Source of the DNA: Takakia lepidozioides
Lineage: Eukaryota > Streptophyta > Takakiopsida > Takakiales > Takakiaceae
DNA length: 64,000 nucleotides
Assembly (NCBI GenBank): GCA_030704615.1
Contig: CM060734.1
Coordinates: 868,001-932,000, forward strand
Reading direction: 5' to 3'
Part shown: positions 11,577 through 22,070 of the stretch, piece by piece
Numbering within the stretch: the first letter of the stretch is position 1
Layout of the letters: every line of letters starts with the position of its first letter
Translations under genes and position numbers: made by a program
The notes under the pieces: generated by a model
What the model was told of the DNA's origin: nothing
Seen by the model: only the letters and a program-made list of their open reading frames with translations
Databases searched by the model: none

Positions 11577-12301
11577 TGTCGCGCACCTCACTTCGGTAAG
11601 CTCCCCTTCAAGTCATAGTTACTCGCTTTGATGCGCGCGCCTGACTCCCAACCTGGCCGCCCGGGCCAACTTGGAGCTTCGGCTGCTCACCGGGACATAA
11701 CGGTCCCCCTTCGCTTCCCTCTAAACCCTCCACCTATTTGGGACTAGGAGAATTCCCTTTGGTAGATGGCAGTCCGGAACAGCTCCCCTCTCTTTAGTCG
11801 CTTTCCGGCTCGTTCGCTTACTCACTAGTTTTTGGTCACCAACGGGCTTGCACCGTTCTCGGGGTTACTACTCCCTATATATACTTCTGTAGCTGTCCGC
11901 GGGGGTTTCATAACCAGCCATGCCATTTTATGGCGAACCACCACGAAAACCCTCGACTCCCGGTGATGAGTCGCGGTGAGTCTTGGCCCACTCATCACGG
12001 CCCCTATGGACCGTGATGAGTCCCAAGACTCCCCACGACTCCCACCACGAGGTCTCTGCCCCCATGGTGAGTCCTATGCCACCCCCACTAAGTCCCGCTA
12101 AGCTACCACCACCCCTTGTGGAGCCACCCCCACCGCAACCCGGTGTGCGGGGCTCCACCTAGTGAGCGCCCCGCCTCCTTGAGTGCCTTGGGCACTCAAG
12201 GGTGCTTCAGCCCCCCATACCTATCGCTGCCGATGCCCCCACCACAGGGGCAGCCCCTCATGTGTCCCGACCCCCTGCCCTCAAGGCAAAGGGCCGCGAC
12301 A
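11577..12301 (-). repeat. 3' LTR of the Ty3 chromovirus
   Basis: On the plus strand it begins TGTCGCGCACC and ends GGGCCGCGACA. It is nearly identical to 17816-18542, with small indels near 12137 and 12167. Confidence 0.92.
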
Positions 12302-13149
12302 CACACCCCTACCAACAGGGAGTCGATGTCCTCATCGACTTGTCCATTTTGTAGAAACAAACATCCAAGTTGTGGCGTCCCACATCAAGGAGTTTGTTTC
12401 CGCACCATGGCGTCCCATGGCAAAGAACCAAACCCCACACTTGACTCTACTCTCCACTAGCTAGTTCGGCCGACTTCCTCCAAGTCCCGGCCAAGGGTGG
12501 AGCCTCTCCAGCTCCTCCCAGTGCACTCTTCTTGGCCTACTTCAAGGCCAAGGAACGATCCTCCCGAGGATCGAATCGCCTTACTGCAACAACATTGCTT
12601 GCGATCCCTCATGATGCCGCTTTTGGCATCACCTTGAGCAAGGGTTCCCTGGAACCCTCTTTGACTAGGAAGATAACCTTGAACCAACCGTGCGCCCAAT
12701 CACTACAATTGGGTCCGCCTTGGAATGCTGGCCTGAGGTACGGGAACACGCCGAAGCCGCACTACGACTTCGTCCCGAGGCTACACGATTATAGTACGTG
12801 AACGGAAGCACGTAGCTTCCGCGTTAGCCCGCACTACAAGGCAACCCCCTCGGTAGCGCAGTTATAGTACGCGCACGCGCCAGGTGCGCACTAGCACGTG
12901 AACTCCCAAAGAAGTCGCAAGTTTCCTTGCCCCTTGGATGGGGGTCACCCGATTTCGGCACTACGCAAACACACGATTAACCCAATTTACCTCTCCCACT
13001 TTTATAAGCTAGCATGCATTCTACACACTAGCCAACCATACCATGCATCACCATTCCAAACAAAATAGGACGCACAACATTTGGAACCCATTTCCTTTAT
13101 AACAAATTTTTGTACAATACAAGTTTTTGCAATCGGATTCCTAAGCTAG
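12302..13149. other. 3' non-coding region of the Ty3 element
   Basis: About 850 bases lie between the end of the integrase/chromodomain frame and the 3' LTR. On the coding strand it ends with a purine-rich tract (GGTAGGGGTGTG) that probably serves as the polypurine primer for plus-strand DNA. I see no gene in it. Confidence 0.55.
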
Positions 13150-13761
13150 CTAAGCCGGGCTAAGCATGCATTTCCTCCCCCACGCTCCAAGGTTGATGTC
13201 CCCATCAACGTTTCTTCCGCTTTTGAGGTCGCCCTTCGAAAGCTGCAACGCCTCGGATGCGTTTCCCATTTCTGAGGCACGCACCCAAGATGCCTCCACA
13301 TGATGATAGCCCTTCCATTTGACGAGATACTCCGTTTCTCGGTTCTTGAACCTCCTCGACTTAAGTATTGCCTCCACCTCGTACTCAGGTTCATTTTCAT
13401 GATCCAACAGCATAGGTGGCGGACGCAACACTTGATGCCGATTCGGACGCGCTTCATCTTTGAAGTAAGGCTTCAAAAGGGAGACATGGAATACTGGGTG
13501 CACCTTGCTGTTTGCCGGCAGCTCCAATTCATACACATCCTCATTCATAACCTTCCGAATGCGAAAGGGTCCCGCATACGGAGGTACGAACTTCGGACTC
13601 ACTTCCGGAGGTAGTCGGAAATTCTTGATGTTCAACCAGACCTCTGTGCCTGCCTCAAACTTCACTTCCCTCCGCTTCCGATTCGCCTGCCTTTCATACC
13701 GTTTCCTAGCTTTGGCAATGTTGTACTTTGCGAGCTTCAACAAACGCTCGCGTTCTTCCAT
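13150..13761 (-). CDS. Ty3 integrase C-terminus with GPY/F module and chromodomain
   Basis: A 203-residue frame continues the integrase after a frameshift at about 13750. It has a GPF module ([10 protein letters not shown], about residue 66) and [12 protein letters not shown], then a chromodomain ([10 protein letters not shown]...[10 protein letters not shown]...SW, about residues 127-167) with the aromatic residues that contact methylated histone tails in other chromodomains. The domain is expected to guide insertion towards marked chromatin. This is why the element is called a chromovirus. Confidence 0.9.
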   Translation of the reverse strand: MEERERLLKLAKYNIAKARKRYERQANRKRREVKFEAGTEVWLNIKNFRLPPEVSPKFVPPYAGPFRIRKVMNEDVYELELPANSKVHPVFHVSLLKPYFKDEARPNRHQVLRPPPMLLDHENEPEYEVEAILKSRRFKNRETEYLVKWKGYHHVEASWVRASEMGNASEALQLSKGDLKSGRNVDGDINLGAWGRKCMLSPA

Positions 13762-16211
13762 ACCGCCGCTACTGCCGGTTCCTCAACGTCCTGGGCGGCC
13801 CAACTTGTCGGCACCAGAGGTGCTTTTCCATAGACCAATACGAAAGGGGAAACTCCCGTTGCGGAGTGTTCTGTGTTATTATAACAGAACTCTGCCGCGT
13901 CTAAGTGTTCCACCCAGTCTGTTTGGTCTGCCGACACGTAATTCCGCAAGATCTGCTTCACTACGGAATTCACCCTTTCTGTTTGGCCGTCGGTCGTAGG
14001 TCGGAAGGCGGTGCTCATCTTCAGCCTCGTCCCCATCTTCTTCCAAAGTGTCCTCCAAAATTTACTCGTAAACTTTGGATCGCGATCCGAGACAATATCC
14101 TTCGGGACTCCATGATGCTTTAAGACGTGGGCGAAGTAAAGTCGCCCTGTCTCCTGCGCCGTTGCCGTCTCCTTGGTGGGGATGAAATGGCCCATTTTAC
14201 TGAACCTATCCACCACCACCATGATTGCATCGAATCCTTTTGACAGCGGCATAGCAGTCATGAAATCCATCGAGACGCTTTCCCAAGTCCCCTCTGGAAT
14301 CGGCAAGGGTTGTAACAGCCCCGCTTGCTTTTTGTACTCGCTCCGGTTTTGTTGGCATGTGGTGCATGTCTTGACATACTCCTCTGCCTCCTCCCTCAGT
14401 TTGGGCCAGAAATACTCTTTCTTCAAGAGTGCCGCAGTGCGCTTGGCTCCGCCGTGGCCCGCAAGCGGGCTATCATGGCATTCTCTCAAGAGGCTATCTC
14501 TGATCCCTCCCTTTGGCACGTAGAGACGTTTTTGCTTATACCGGAGCAGTCCATTTTGCAAGTGGAACTGCGATTTAACCCCCATCCTCAAGTCCTGCAT
14601 CACGGACTTCGCCAGCTCATCCTTCCGGCAAGCCTTTCGGATCTTCCTTTGGAGCGCCGTCTCGCCCTTGTACACCAACAAGAGCTGCTGCTTTCTACTT
14701 AAAGCATCGGCCACCACGTTGTCTCGTCCCGGTTTGTACTGGATATCCACGTCGAACACCGCCAAAGTATCTTGCCACCTAAGTTGTTTTGGGGACAACT
14801 TGGGCTGCGTGGCAAAATACTTCACCGTGACATTGTCCGTGAACACCTTCACTGGGTTGGAACCAACATAGTGGCGCCAAAGCTCAAGGCAATGCACCAC
14901 CGCCTTCATCTCTTTTTCGTGCGTCGGCCACCGTCGCTCCACTTCATTCAGTTTCTTACTTTCGTAAGCCACTGGACGTCCATCTTGCATAAGTACACCC
15001 CCAATCGCGAAGTCCGACGCATCTGTATGAATCTCAAATGGACGATCGAACTCCGGGATTTTCAAGACTGGAGCTTCCGCCATCCGCTGCTTCAATTCAG
15101 CAAAAGCTTGGCCACAAAATGTGTTCCATACCCAGACTTTGGATTTACACAGAAGGTCCGACAGCGGCCCCGCGATCTTGGCGAAATTTCTCACATACTT
15201 CCGGTAATAGGAGGCGAGTCCTAGGAAGGATCGCACTCCCGGGACCGAAGTCGGAGGCTCCCAGTCCAAGATCGCCCTCACCTTTCTGTCATCCATTTTG
15301 ATCCCATCCTGTGTAATCACATGCCCCAAGAACTCCACTTTCGTGACCCCGAATTCGCACTTTGAAGCTTTGGCGTACAGCTTCCCTTCCCGCAACTTTT
15401 GGAACACCCTTTTGAGGTGCTCCAGGTGCTCCTCCTTTGTTTTCGAGTACACCAAGATGTCGTCGATGTACACGATCACAAAGTCATCCAACCACTCCTG
15501 AAAAAGGCTGTTCATCAGCGTGCTAAAGGTCGCTGGTGCATTGGTGAGCCCAAAAGGCATCACCAAGAACTCATATGAACCATACCTTGTCCTGCACGCG
15601 GTCTTCTCCTCATCTCCTTCCGCCACCCGAATTTGATGATAGCCGGAGCGCAAGTCGATCCGGCTGAAATACTTCGCTCCTGCCAACCGATCGAAGAGGT
15701 CGTCGATCCTTGGCAAAGGGTACCGGTTTTTGATAGTCACCTTATTCAGAGCCCTGTAATCGACACACATCCGCAGCGTCCCATCCTTCTTGTCTGCGAA
15801 TAGCACCGGGGCTCCGTAAGGTGACTTACTCGGCCGGATGTACCCCTTTGACATTAGATCCTTGAGCTGAGTCTTCAGCTCGACCAACTCTCTGTGGCTC
15901 AACCGGTAGGGCGCCTTGGCAGGCGGTTCCGATCCCGGTATCACCTCAATCTTGTGGTCAACTCCTCTTCGCGGTGGCAAGCCGCTTGGTAAATCCTCCG
16001 GCATCACATCCTGGTATTTCTCCAAAATCCCCTTGATCCAATCTGGGCTCGGCTCCCCATCGCCTTCTCCCTTCACTTCTCTAATGTAAAGCAAAAACTG
16101 GGGCTCGTGTGCCTCCTCCACGGCCCACTCCCTTGCTGACAGAAGGTTTATTCGCCCTCCCACGGATTTGGGCGTTTCGACACTCGTAAGACCTCGCCAC
16201 CATTCCCACAT
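13737..16211 (-). CDS. pol: Ty3 pol: reverse transcriptase, RNase H, integrase
   Basis: This 824-residue open frame is the longest in the window. RT shows the palm motif [12 protein letters not shown] and catalytic YIDDILVYS (about residues 250-258). RNase H follows ([15 protein letters not shown]). Integrase has the zinc-binding HHCC region ([10 protein letters not shown]...CTTCQQNR), D in [13 protein letters not shown] in VSDRDPKF and E in TDGQTERV. Frameshifts separate it from gag-protease upstream (about 16150-16210) and from the chromodomain tail downstream. Copy 1 at 4321-6847 is the same gene in decayed form. Confidence 0.93.
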   Translation of the reverse strand: MWEWWRGLTSVETPKSVGGRINLLSAREWAVEEAHEPQFLLYIREVKGEGDGEPSPDWIKGILEKYQDVMPEDLPSGLPPRRGVDHKIEVIPGSEPPAKAPYRLSHRELVELKTQLKDLMSKGYIRPSKSPYGAPVLFADKKDGTLRMCVDYRALNKVTIKNRYPLPRIDDLFDRLAGAKYFSRIDLRSGYHQIRVAEGDEEKTACRTRYGSYEFLVMPFGLTNAPATFSTLMNSLFQEWLDDFVIVYIDDILVYSKTKEEHLEHLKRVFQKLREGKLYAKASKCEFGVTKVEFLGHVITQDGIKMDDRKVRAILDWEPPTSVPGVRSFLGLASYYRKYVRNFAKIAGPLSDLLCKSKVWVWNTFCGQAFAELKQRMAEAPVLKIPEFDRPFEIHTDASDFAIGGVLMQDGRPVAYESKKLNEVERRWPTHEKEMKAVVHCLELWRHYVGSNPVKVFTDNVTVKYFATQPKLSPKQLRWQDTLAVFDVDIQYKPGRDNVVADALSRKQQLLLVYKGETALQRKIRKACRKDELAKSVMQDLRMGVKSQFHLQNGLLRYKQKRLYVPKGGIRDSLLRECHDSPLAGHGGAKRTAALLKKEYFWPKLREEAEEYVKTCTTCQQNRSEYKKQAGLLQPLPIPEGTWESVSMDFMTAMPLSKGFDAIMVVVDRFSKMGHFIPTKETATAQETGRLYFAHVLKHHGVPKDIVSDRDPKFTSKFWRTLWKKMGTRLKMSTAFRPTTDGQTERVNSVVKQILRNYVSADQTDWVEHLDAAEFCYNNTEHSATGVSPFVLVYGKAPLVPTSWAAQDVEEPAVAAVWKNASVC

Positions 16212-17814
16212 GGCAGCGTGACTACTCTCTTGCGGCCATCTATGACCGCTCCGGATTTGCTCAAAAAGGTCATCCCCAAAATGAGATCCACTCCATCGAT
16301 CTCGCAGATGGTGAAGTTCTCACGTCCCTCCCAACTCCCCAGTTGAAGAGGAACATCAAACGCCAACCTTGTCGCCAACTGTGGTTCTCCTTTGGCAGAA
16401 CGCACCTCAATAGAGGCCCCCACGTCACTTGTCGGGAGTCCCAGCTTTTGTGCCGCCGCCGGTGTCATGAAGGAGTGCGACGCTCCTGTGTCCACCAACA
16501 ACGACACATTAGTTCCGGATATTATCCCATCCACGAACAATAACTGACTCCCTTTACGCAGGGCGCCAGTTTCCTGATACAACTCACAAGAATAGTTGCC
16601 TACCTTGCAAGTCCTGGCGACCACCGCTTCCACCAAGCGACTGATGGTATCTTTCGACAGCTCCGTGGTCGCCCGAGTCATGTTCAATTGCCGGGGCTTT
16701 GTGCACTTCTTGGCCATGTGCCCGGGCTCCCCGCAATTGAAACACACTCCATCAAAGGTCGCCTTCTGTCCGCCATAAGCCGCTCCACCCGCTTTTCCTT
16801 TCGAAGCACCGGGTGCCGCCTTGACGTGTGAAGGCCCTCCCTTCGATTTCCACGTGCCATTGCCGCGTGGCCTATCCCACTTCTTTTCCGGTCGGGAGGA
16901 GTCACCTTCCCGCCGGGTCTTCTTGTGGTTCAGCTCCGTACGGCCTTGTCTCTCACCCCTAGGGACATCCGAGAAACATTCAGCCCTCTCAATTGCCTCG
17001 TTCAAAGTCTTGGGTGGCTTCTCCTCCAACTTCCGCCTGGCCCATGGGGCCAGTCCCGCCACAAAGTTGAAGACCATTTCTGGTTCTGCCATGTCCGCGA
17101 CTTCGAGCAACAACACATTGAAAGCCTGGACATACCCCGAATGTCATCTGTTTGCTTCAAATTCCTCATCTTGTCCCGGGCAAGCCAAGACGCGTTGAGG
17201 GGCACAAACTGTCTCTTCATCAATTCCTTGAACCCACTCCAGTTCAAGGTTTCCGGGCTTGGGCCTCGGTCGTGAAGGCGTTTCTGCCACCATTGTTGAG
17301 CATAGCCCCTCAAATAGGTGGGAGCCACTTCCACCCGATCCTCGTCACTCAACTTGGCCGCCCGGAAGTACTGCTCTAGCTCCAGGAGCCAGGTGTTGAG
17401 TGCCTTCCGATTTCGAACGCCCTCGAAGGTGCCGGGTTCCTTAGGCTTCACCTTAAACTTTGCCTTAGTGGAAGTGGCATTAGCCGCCTTCAACACGTCT
17501 TTCAACGTCCCGCCAAACTGCGCCAACAACCCTTCCCAAAAGGCTGCCGGCATGGGAGGCATCTCTTGGTTTGTCGGAGCTCTCAAGGATTCCTCGGGCT
17601 CCGACTCCTCGGATTCCTCCCGCTCTTGAGCGGCCTCGTTTTCGGAAACATTCATCGCTTCCTCAAACGGCCGCCTCGGTGACACGTCGCCCCCATCGGG
17701 CTCACCAGGATCATCATCTTTTGGGCCGTTCCGCTTTCGCTTTGGCTTTCCCGACCCCATGATGAGGCCAATCCCAAGGACGATCGCGTACTGAACTCTA
17801 AGCTCTGATACCAA
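16148..17814 (-). CDS. gag: Ty3 gag and protease (frameshifted)
   Basis: Two frames, 17814-17002 and 17116-16148, join by a one-base shift near 17110-17140. The N-terminal part is acidic and basic in blocks, followed by a capsid region with [10 protein letters not shown]. Then come the CCHC knuckle ([14 protein letters not shown], about 16700-16740) and a retropepsin motif [10 protein letters not shown] (about 16465-16495). The start lies just after the primer site, so the ATG at 17814 is taken. Position 17209-17211 is a sense CAG; both copies at 2765 and 7512 have TAG there. Confidence 0.88.
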
Positions 17815-17815
17815 G
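17803..17815 (-). other. Primer binding site, tRNA-iMet type
   Basis: Next to the inner edge of the 5' LTR the minus strand reads TTGGTATCAGAGC, the complement of the 3' end of initiator tRNA-Met. Confidence 0.85.
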
Positions 17816-18542
17816 TGTCGCGCACCTCACTTCGGTAAGCTCCCCTTCAAGTCATAGTTACTCGCTTTGATGCGCGCGCCTGACTCCCAACCTGGCCGCC
17901 CGGGCCAACTTGGAGCTTCGGCTGCTCACCGGGACATAACGGTCCCCCTTCGCTTCCCTCTAAACCCTCCACCTATTTGGGACTAGGAGAATTCCCTTTG
18001 GTAGATGGCAGTCCGGAACAGCTCCCCTCTCTTTGGTCGCTTTCCGGCTCGTTCGCTTACTCACTAGTTTTTGGTCACCAACGGGCTTGCACCGTTCTCG
18101 GGGTTACTACTCCCTATATATACTTCTGTAGCTGTCCGCGGGGGTTTCATAACCAGCCATGCCATTTTATGGCGAACCACCACGAAAACCCTCGACTCCC
18201 GGTGATGAGTCGCGGTGAGTCTTGGCCCACTCATCACGGCCCCTATGGACCGTGATGAGTCCCAAGACTCCCCACGACTCCCACCACGAGGTCTCTGCCC
18301 CCATGGTGAGTCCTATGCCACCCCCACTAAGTCCCGCTAAGCTACCACCACCCCTTGTGGAGCCACCCCCTACCGCAACCCGGTGTGCGGGGCTCCACCT
18401 AGTGAGCGCCTCCGCCTCCTTGAGTGCCTTGGGCACTCAAGGGTGCTTCAGCCCCCCATACCTATCGCTGCCGATGCCCCCACTACAGGGGCAGCCCCTC
18501 ATGTGTCCCGACCCCCTGCCCTCAAGGCAAAGGGCCGTGACA
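17816..18542 (-). repeat. 5' LTR of the Ty3 chromovirus
   Basis: A 727-base terminal repeat, near-identical to 11577-12301, with TG...CA ends. Its outer end at 18542 abuts the GTGTT target duplication. Confidence 0.92.
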
Positions 18543-19617
18543 GTGTTGGTTTTTGAATTCGTAGGATCTGGAGATTCTTTTGTCTCTCTCAAACTCCCTG
18601 AAGAAGCAGTTGTTCCGGACAGCGAGCTTCCATCTCCTGATATAGGCCTCAAGTGTGATCCGGGGGCAAGCCATCTGGATTTTGTAGTCTGCCATTGACT
18701 CCCCAAATGCAGCCACCGCTCGTTTTTCCAACTGCAGCAAGGAAGATCATAAGAATTTGGGAGAGAGTACGAATGTGCACAATCGTTTGAAAAGGGTTTT
18801 GTGAATGTCTTACCTGGCTCTAGAAGGTTGCTTTGTGTAGCCACTGGTCGAATGTGTGGTCGCTAACAACTTTTATTGCTTGTGTCTTCGAGTCCCTCTC
18901 AGGAGTTGGGAAAATGTTGGTGTCTCTCACAAGTGGATCCGAATTCCAGATCTCCAACCACCTGATTTTGGTTGCATTGTCCACCATTGATATGGAAAGG
19001 CGATGCAGTTTCTCTTGGGTCATTTCTGGTTTGGAGCCATACTTGTCATAATGTGCTTTCACCTGCTCCAGAAATTCCGTGCCAAGACTTGGATCTGCTA
19101 TGCGGATTTGTTTGTCGAACGCACTCATGAGGTTCTTCCTTTGATTGTTCATCTCGAATCTCATAATGTCCTCAAGCCCAGTTGCAGACCTCTGCTCTTC
19201 TGTGTGGGAAACATAGTACTCTGCTTTCGCCTTTAAGCCAGTCTCTGCTATTTCTTGCTGCATACATTACAGGGAGAAAGGATCAAACACTGGTGTTTCT
19301 TGATAAAATTTACACTAGCAACAAACAAACAGATGTGAAGAAGCTTACCGTGTACATGTAGTCAAGAAAAAGCCTCCCTTGTCAGGCTGTACCATGTGCT
19401 TGTCTTTTTTTCAGCGCACCTCTTCATCTGCTGAGGACTGAGCACGTTCGTGAATGACTCCAGTGGCATCAACCCTATCTTCTGGATACGGAATAGAGTG
19501 TGGCAGAGATTGGTCGTCACATGGGAGGTTTCATTGGACCTGAAAAAACCTTCAACTCATAAGATGATTTCGAATTGTGAAAACGCAGATCGGGTGGGAA
19601 CAAGGTTGGTAACTTAC

Positions 19618-20216
19618 TTGTTTATGTCGTGCATGGCTGTCAAGAGCTGCGTGACATGTCCTTTGTGGTCGAGTACCATGGAAACCACGCTCCAATGCCA
19701 TTCGATCTCGTCCGAGTGCAAGCTTGAAATGTAATCCATCCAGGCAAGCAGTCTATGGTTCCCATCCCAGACAAAAAACATCTTTCCCAAAAATGCTTTT
19801 GTCGAGGCCTTTTTGGACAGCTTAAACTCGAATTCCCTGTTTACATCCCGCTAGCATGCATCCCAACTTTGCTCTATGTCCTCTGTTACAAGACACTCCT
19901 CTCCTTTCGTGTTCACAGTGGATACATAAAACACTGCAAATCCCTTAACATAGTCGTGAATAAAATCATTCTTCAACTTCGTGATGTCGTTTCTCAATGC
20001 GGGTCGAACCGCGGGCATGGAGATCATCCTGCATAGTGGGATAAGCAGGTTTCCGCCGGGAACCTCCATCGACAGAATCACCTTCGAGAAGTTCACTTTC
20101 TGCCCACCTATAACCTCCTCGGCCTTGTCTTCATAGTGTTCCTCAAATGAATCTTCATCACCATCACCTTCTGCCACTGCCACATCTCCCCTCACGAATT
20201 TCCTTTTTCTTCTCCT
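19618..20216 (-). pseudogene. Exon 2 of minus family copy: ParB/Srx-like motif
   Basis: The acceptor is CTCTGTAG and the donor GTAAGT. The peptide carries an acidic start, then IPLCRMISMPAVRPA, AVFYVST and, after an in-frame TAG at about 19853-19851, MFFVWDGNHRLLAWMDYI. V-x-D/N-G-N-H-R-L-x-A is the hallmark of ParB N-terminal/sulfiredoxin folds, where the residues bind nucleotide or phosphate. The plus copy keeps VWDDNHRLLVW at about 29970-30005. Confidence 0.55.
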
Positions 20217-20263
20217 CTACAGAGAATGAATATCCTTGTGAGTGACAGATTGAGCTCCCATGG

Positions 20264-20870
20264 ATCAACCTTGCGTTGACGCAAGGTTGATTGATAGGGT
20301 TGTAGCTTAGTCTGAAATGCATACCGGAACAGTCCAGTGAACCCACTAAATGCCTTGCGTTGACACAAGGTTCTTTTGGGGGCTTCACATAATCAACTTT
20401 CCCTACCTTGCGGTTCATGACACGGGACTTCGGATGCTGGGAATGGACAGAAGAGGCATCCAAATCAGCCTCGCGTCAACGCAAGGTTGATTTGAGTGCT
20501 GCATCTGCTTCGTTTCACCTTCATAAACATACACTTTAGAGGTCGAGATCAACCTTGCATTGACGCAATGTCGAGTTCTCAGTTTGGCGTTCAACAAACA
20601 AAAAAAAGCAAATGGCAAAACAAACTACAACCTCTGCTTTCTTCTTGGCACTTGATGATGCGTCGGGAGCATTCATCTTTTCCATGGGGTCTGGAGGCAG
20701 CATGCTGCCAAGCAGATCCGGCAGGTGGGAATGAACATAAGAGGCACTCAAATCAACCTCGCGTCAACGCAAGGTTGATTCGAGTGCTGCATCTGTATCG
20801 TTTAGTGCCCAAACATACACTTTGGAGGTCAACATCAACCTTGCGTTGATGCAAGGTTGATGTCGACCTC
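20264..20870. repeat. Palindrome array A': six hairpins in intron 1 of the minus family copy
   Basis: Palindromes with the same core as array A lie at 20264-20291, 20351-20373 (decayed), 20461-20494, 20547-20577, 20745-20786 and 20825-20870. Arms reach 20-22 bases at the last two sites: outer arms CACTC/GAGTG at 20745 and GAGGTC/GACCTC at 20825, each with two mismatches per arm. The intervening sequence differs in length. The equivalent intron of the plus copy has array C. Confidence 0.87.
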
Positions 20871-21010
20871 TCTGCTTAGCATGGAACAGACAAAAAAAGG
20901 AAAAGGCAAATGAGGGTTGATAACCACCTCTGGTTTCTTCTTTGCACTTGATGATGCTCCGGAGGCATTCAGCTGCGTGAGGTCTGGAGGCAGCATGCTG
21001 CCAAGCAGGT
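20440..21010 (-). repeat. Tandem duplication of exon 1 end plus intron start
   Basis: About 285 bases are repeated twice in tandem, covering the end of exon 1 (peptide SSAKKK...EVV in both), the splice donor region and two palindromes each. The units can be followed by the words GGAGGCAGCATGCTGCCAAG (near 20692 and 20985) and CATACACTTT (near 20528 and 20812). The two copies have diverged at scattered positions. Confidence 0.7.
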
Positions 21011-21377
21011 CCCGGTGGTGGGAAACAGCGGCAGACGGCAGCGTTCCCGCGTCCTTCTCTCCTCCCTGCTCTCTCATGATCTGGTTCTCCACTCGCAGCG
21101 CTTCCTCCCGAGCCCAGCTGACTTCCTCCTCCTCCCCTCCCTCTATTGGAGGTTGCTCTTTGGTCGCCTCCGGAATCGCTTCAAGGCTTTCCTCTCCAAA
21201 CTGTGGATGCAGACTCGGGTTTTGCCCTTCGTCCTCATCTCCGACGGAGGTTTCTTCTCCCATTCTAAGTTCCCATCTCGCCTTCCTCATCCTCTCCTTA
21301 GCGTGTGCCCTTTGCTTGTTTGATGTGAAATAAAGTGTTCTTCGACGCTTTCTTCTCCCTCGGGATGGGGTCACCAC

Positions 21378-22070
21378 CTTTGCAAAATCCAGGGTTGCAA
21401 TGAGAAGAAGGACAAGAAGGAAAAAAAAAAGGCACTACGGGCATGTTCACCGCAAGGCCATCCACGCCAAGATGATCGCTCGAAACGACCTAAGCGCCAC
21501 ATGCTCATTCCACATGCATGGCGGACACGTGTCCAACTATCCGTTATGAATATCACCGGAAATCATTTGTTTCTCATTCACCGAAATTCGTTCGGGTCGG
21601 CCTCTCATCCGCAAAAGTTCATTATTGGGTATCCGCTTTTGGGATGATTCAGAGGAATGTGCAGTTGGTACAGTTGTACAGCGATGCAATTGCCGTTAAC
21701 ATTGAATGGAAATGGGCACCTCATCTGGCCTCTCTGACATGACAGCAAAATGGCGGCTCTGTCAGTCAAAATTGCGGAATTCGTTGTCCAAGGCACTGGT
21801 GGTACACCTGTGAAAAAACAGTTGGATTCTTTAATTGGGGTTGACATTATCCACTCCGCATTTGGGCACTCTGTGACCATTCACTTGGTTCGCATGTCCA
21901 CACATTTCTTTGATGTGCCGAACCGCGTTAGGAGACCTGCATGCGAGAGCGACAACTGCAATTGTGTGTAAGGACGTCTTGTATACAGCCCAAAAACTCC
22001 ACTCTAGTACAACCTGCAATCAGAAGCAACATTGGACTATGAACTGTGCGCTTTGAAGCAACATTGATAG
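21378..22070. other. Region between the family gene and the transposase
   Basis: No convincing gene is visible. An A-run and a few short frames occur. This could contain the terminal region of the transposon that carries the MULE-like gene, but I could not find matching inverted ends. Confidence 0.3.

Larger units (their letters stand above)
11577..18542 (-). mobile_element. Nearly intact Ty3 chromovirus in a host-gene exon
   Basis: A 6,966-base element with two LTRs (725 and 727 bases), a tRNA-iMet primer site, gag, protease, RT, RNase H, integrase and a C-terminal chromodomain. Both ends carry GTGTT (11572-11576 and 18543-18547), a 5-base target duplication. LTRs differ at only a few places by eye, so insertion is recent. 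It splits exon 5 of the minus family gene. Gag-pol has at least two frameshifts between long open frames, so it is probably non-autonomous now or the breaks are assembly errors. Confidence 0.95.
9113..21377 (-). pseudogene. Unnamed ParB-like/methyltransferase-like family gene, minus copy, interrupted
   Basis: Exons were placed by matching the plus copy at 27631-33112 and by GT-AG borders: 1 about 21377-20930; 2 20216-19618; 3 19539-19349; 4 19257-18814; 5 18731-18543 continuing 11571-11537; 6 10491-about 10041; 7 9754-9417; 8 9317-9113. Exon 1 is charged with a basic, NLS-like start. Exon 2 holds IPLCRMISMP and VWDGNHRLLAWM, which resembles the ParB/sulfiredoxin active-site region. Exon 7 holds DLVVLDIPDG and a downstream SDSGGLLLMQS, resembling the core of an amino-methyltransferase with a changed catalytic motif. 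In-frame stops at about 19851-19853 and 10482-10484, a 7-kb retrotransposon in exon 5 and loss of the 3' end make it a pseudogene. Function is inferred, not known. Confidence 0.72.

Noticed and set aside
13905-17629. Long plus-strand frames opposite the chromovirus gag-pol
   Set aside because: They mirror the minus-strand coding sequence, recur opposite the other gag-pol copies and lack any motif.
20164-20618. Short peptides with repeated QPCVNARLI words
   Set aside because: They are translations of the intronic palindromes and change with arm sequence; not evidence for a peptide gene.
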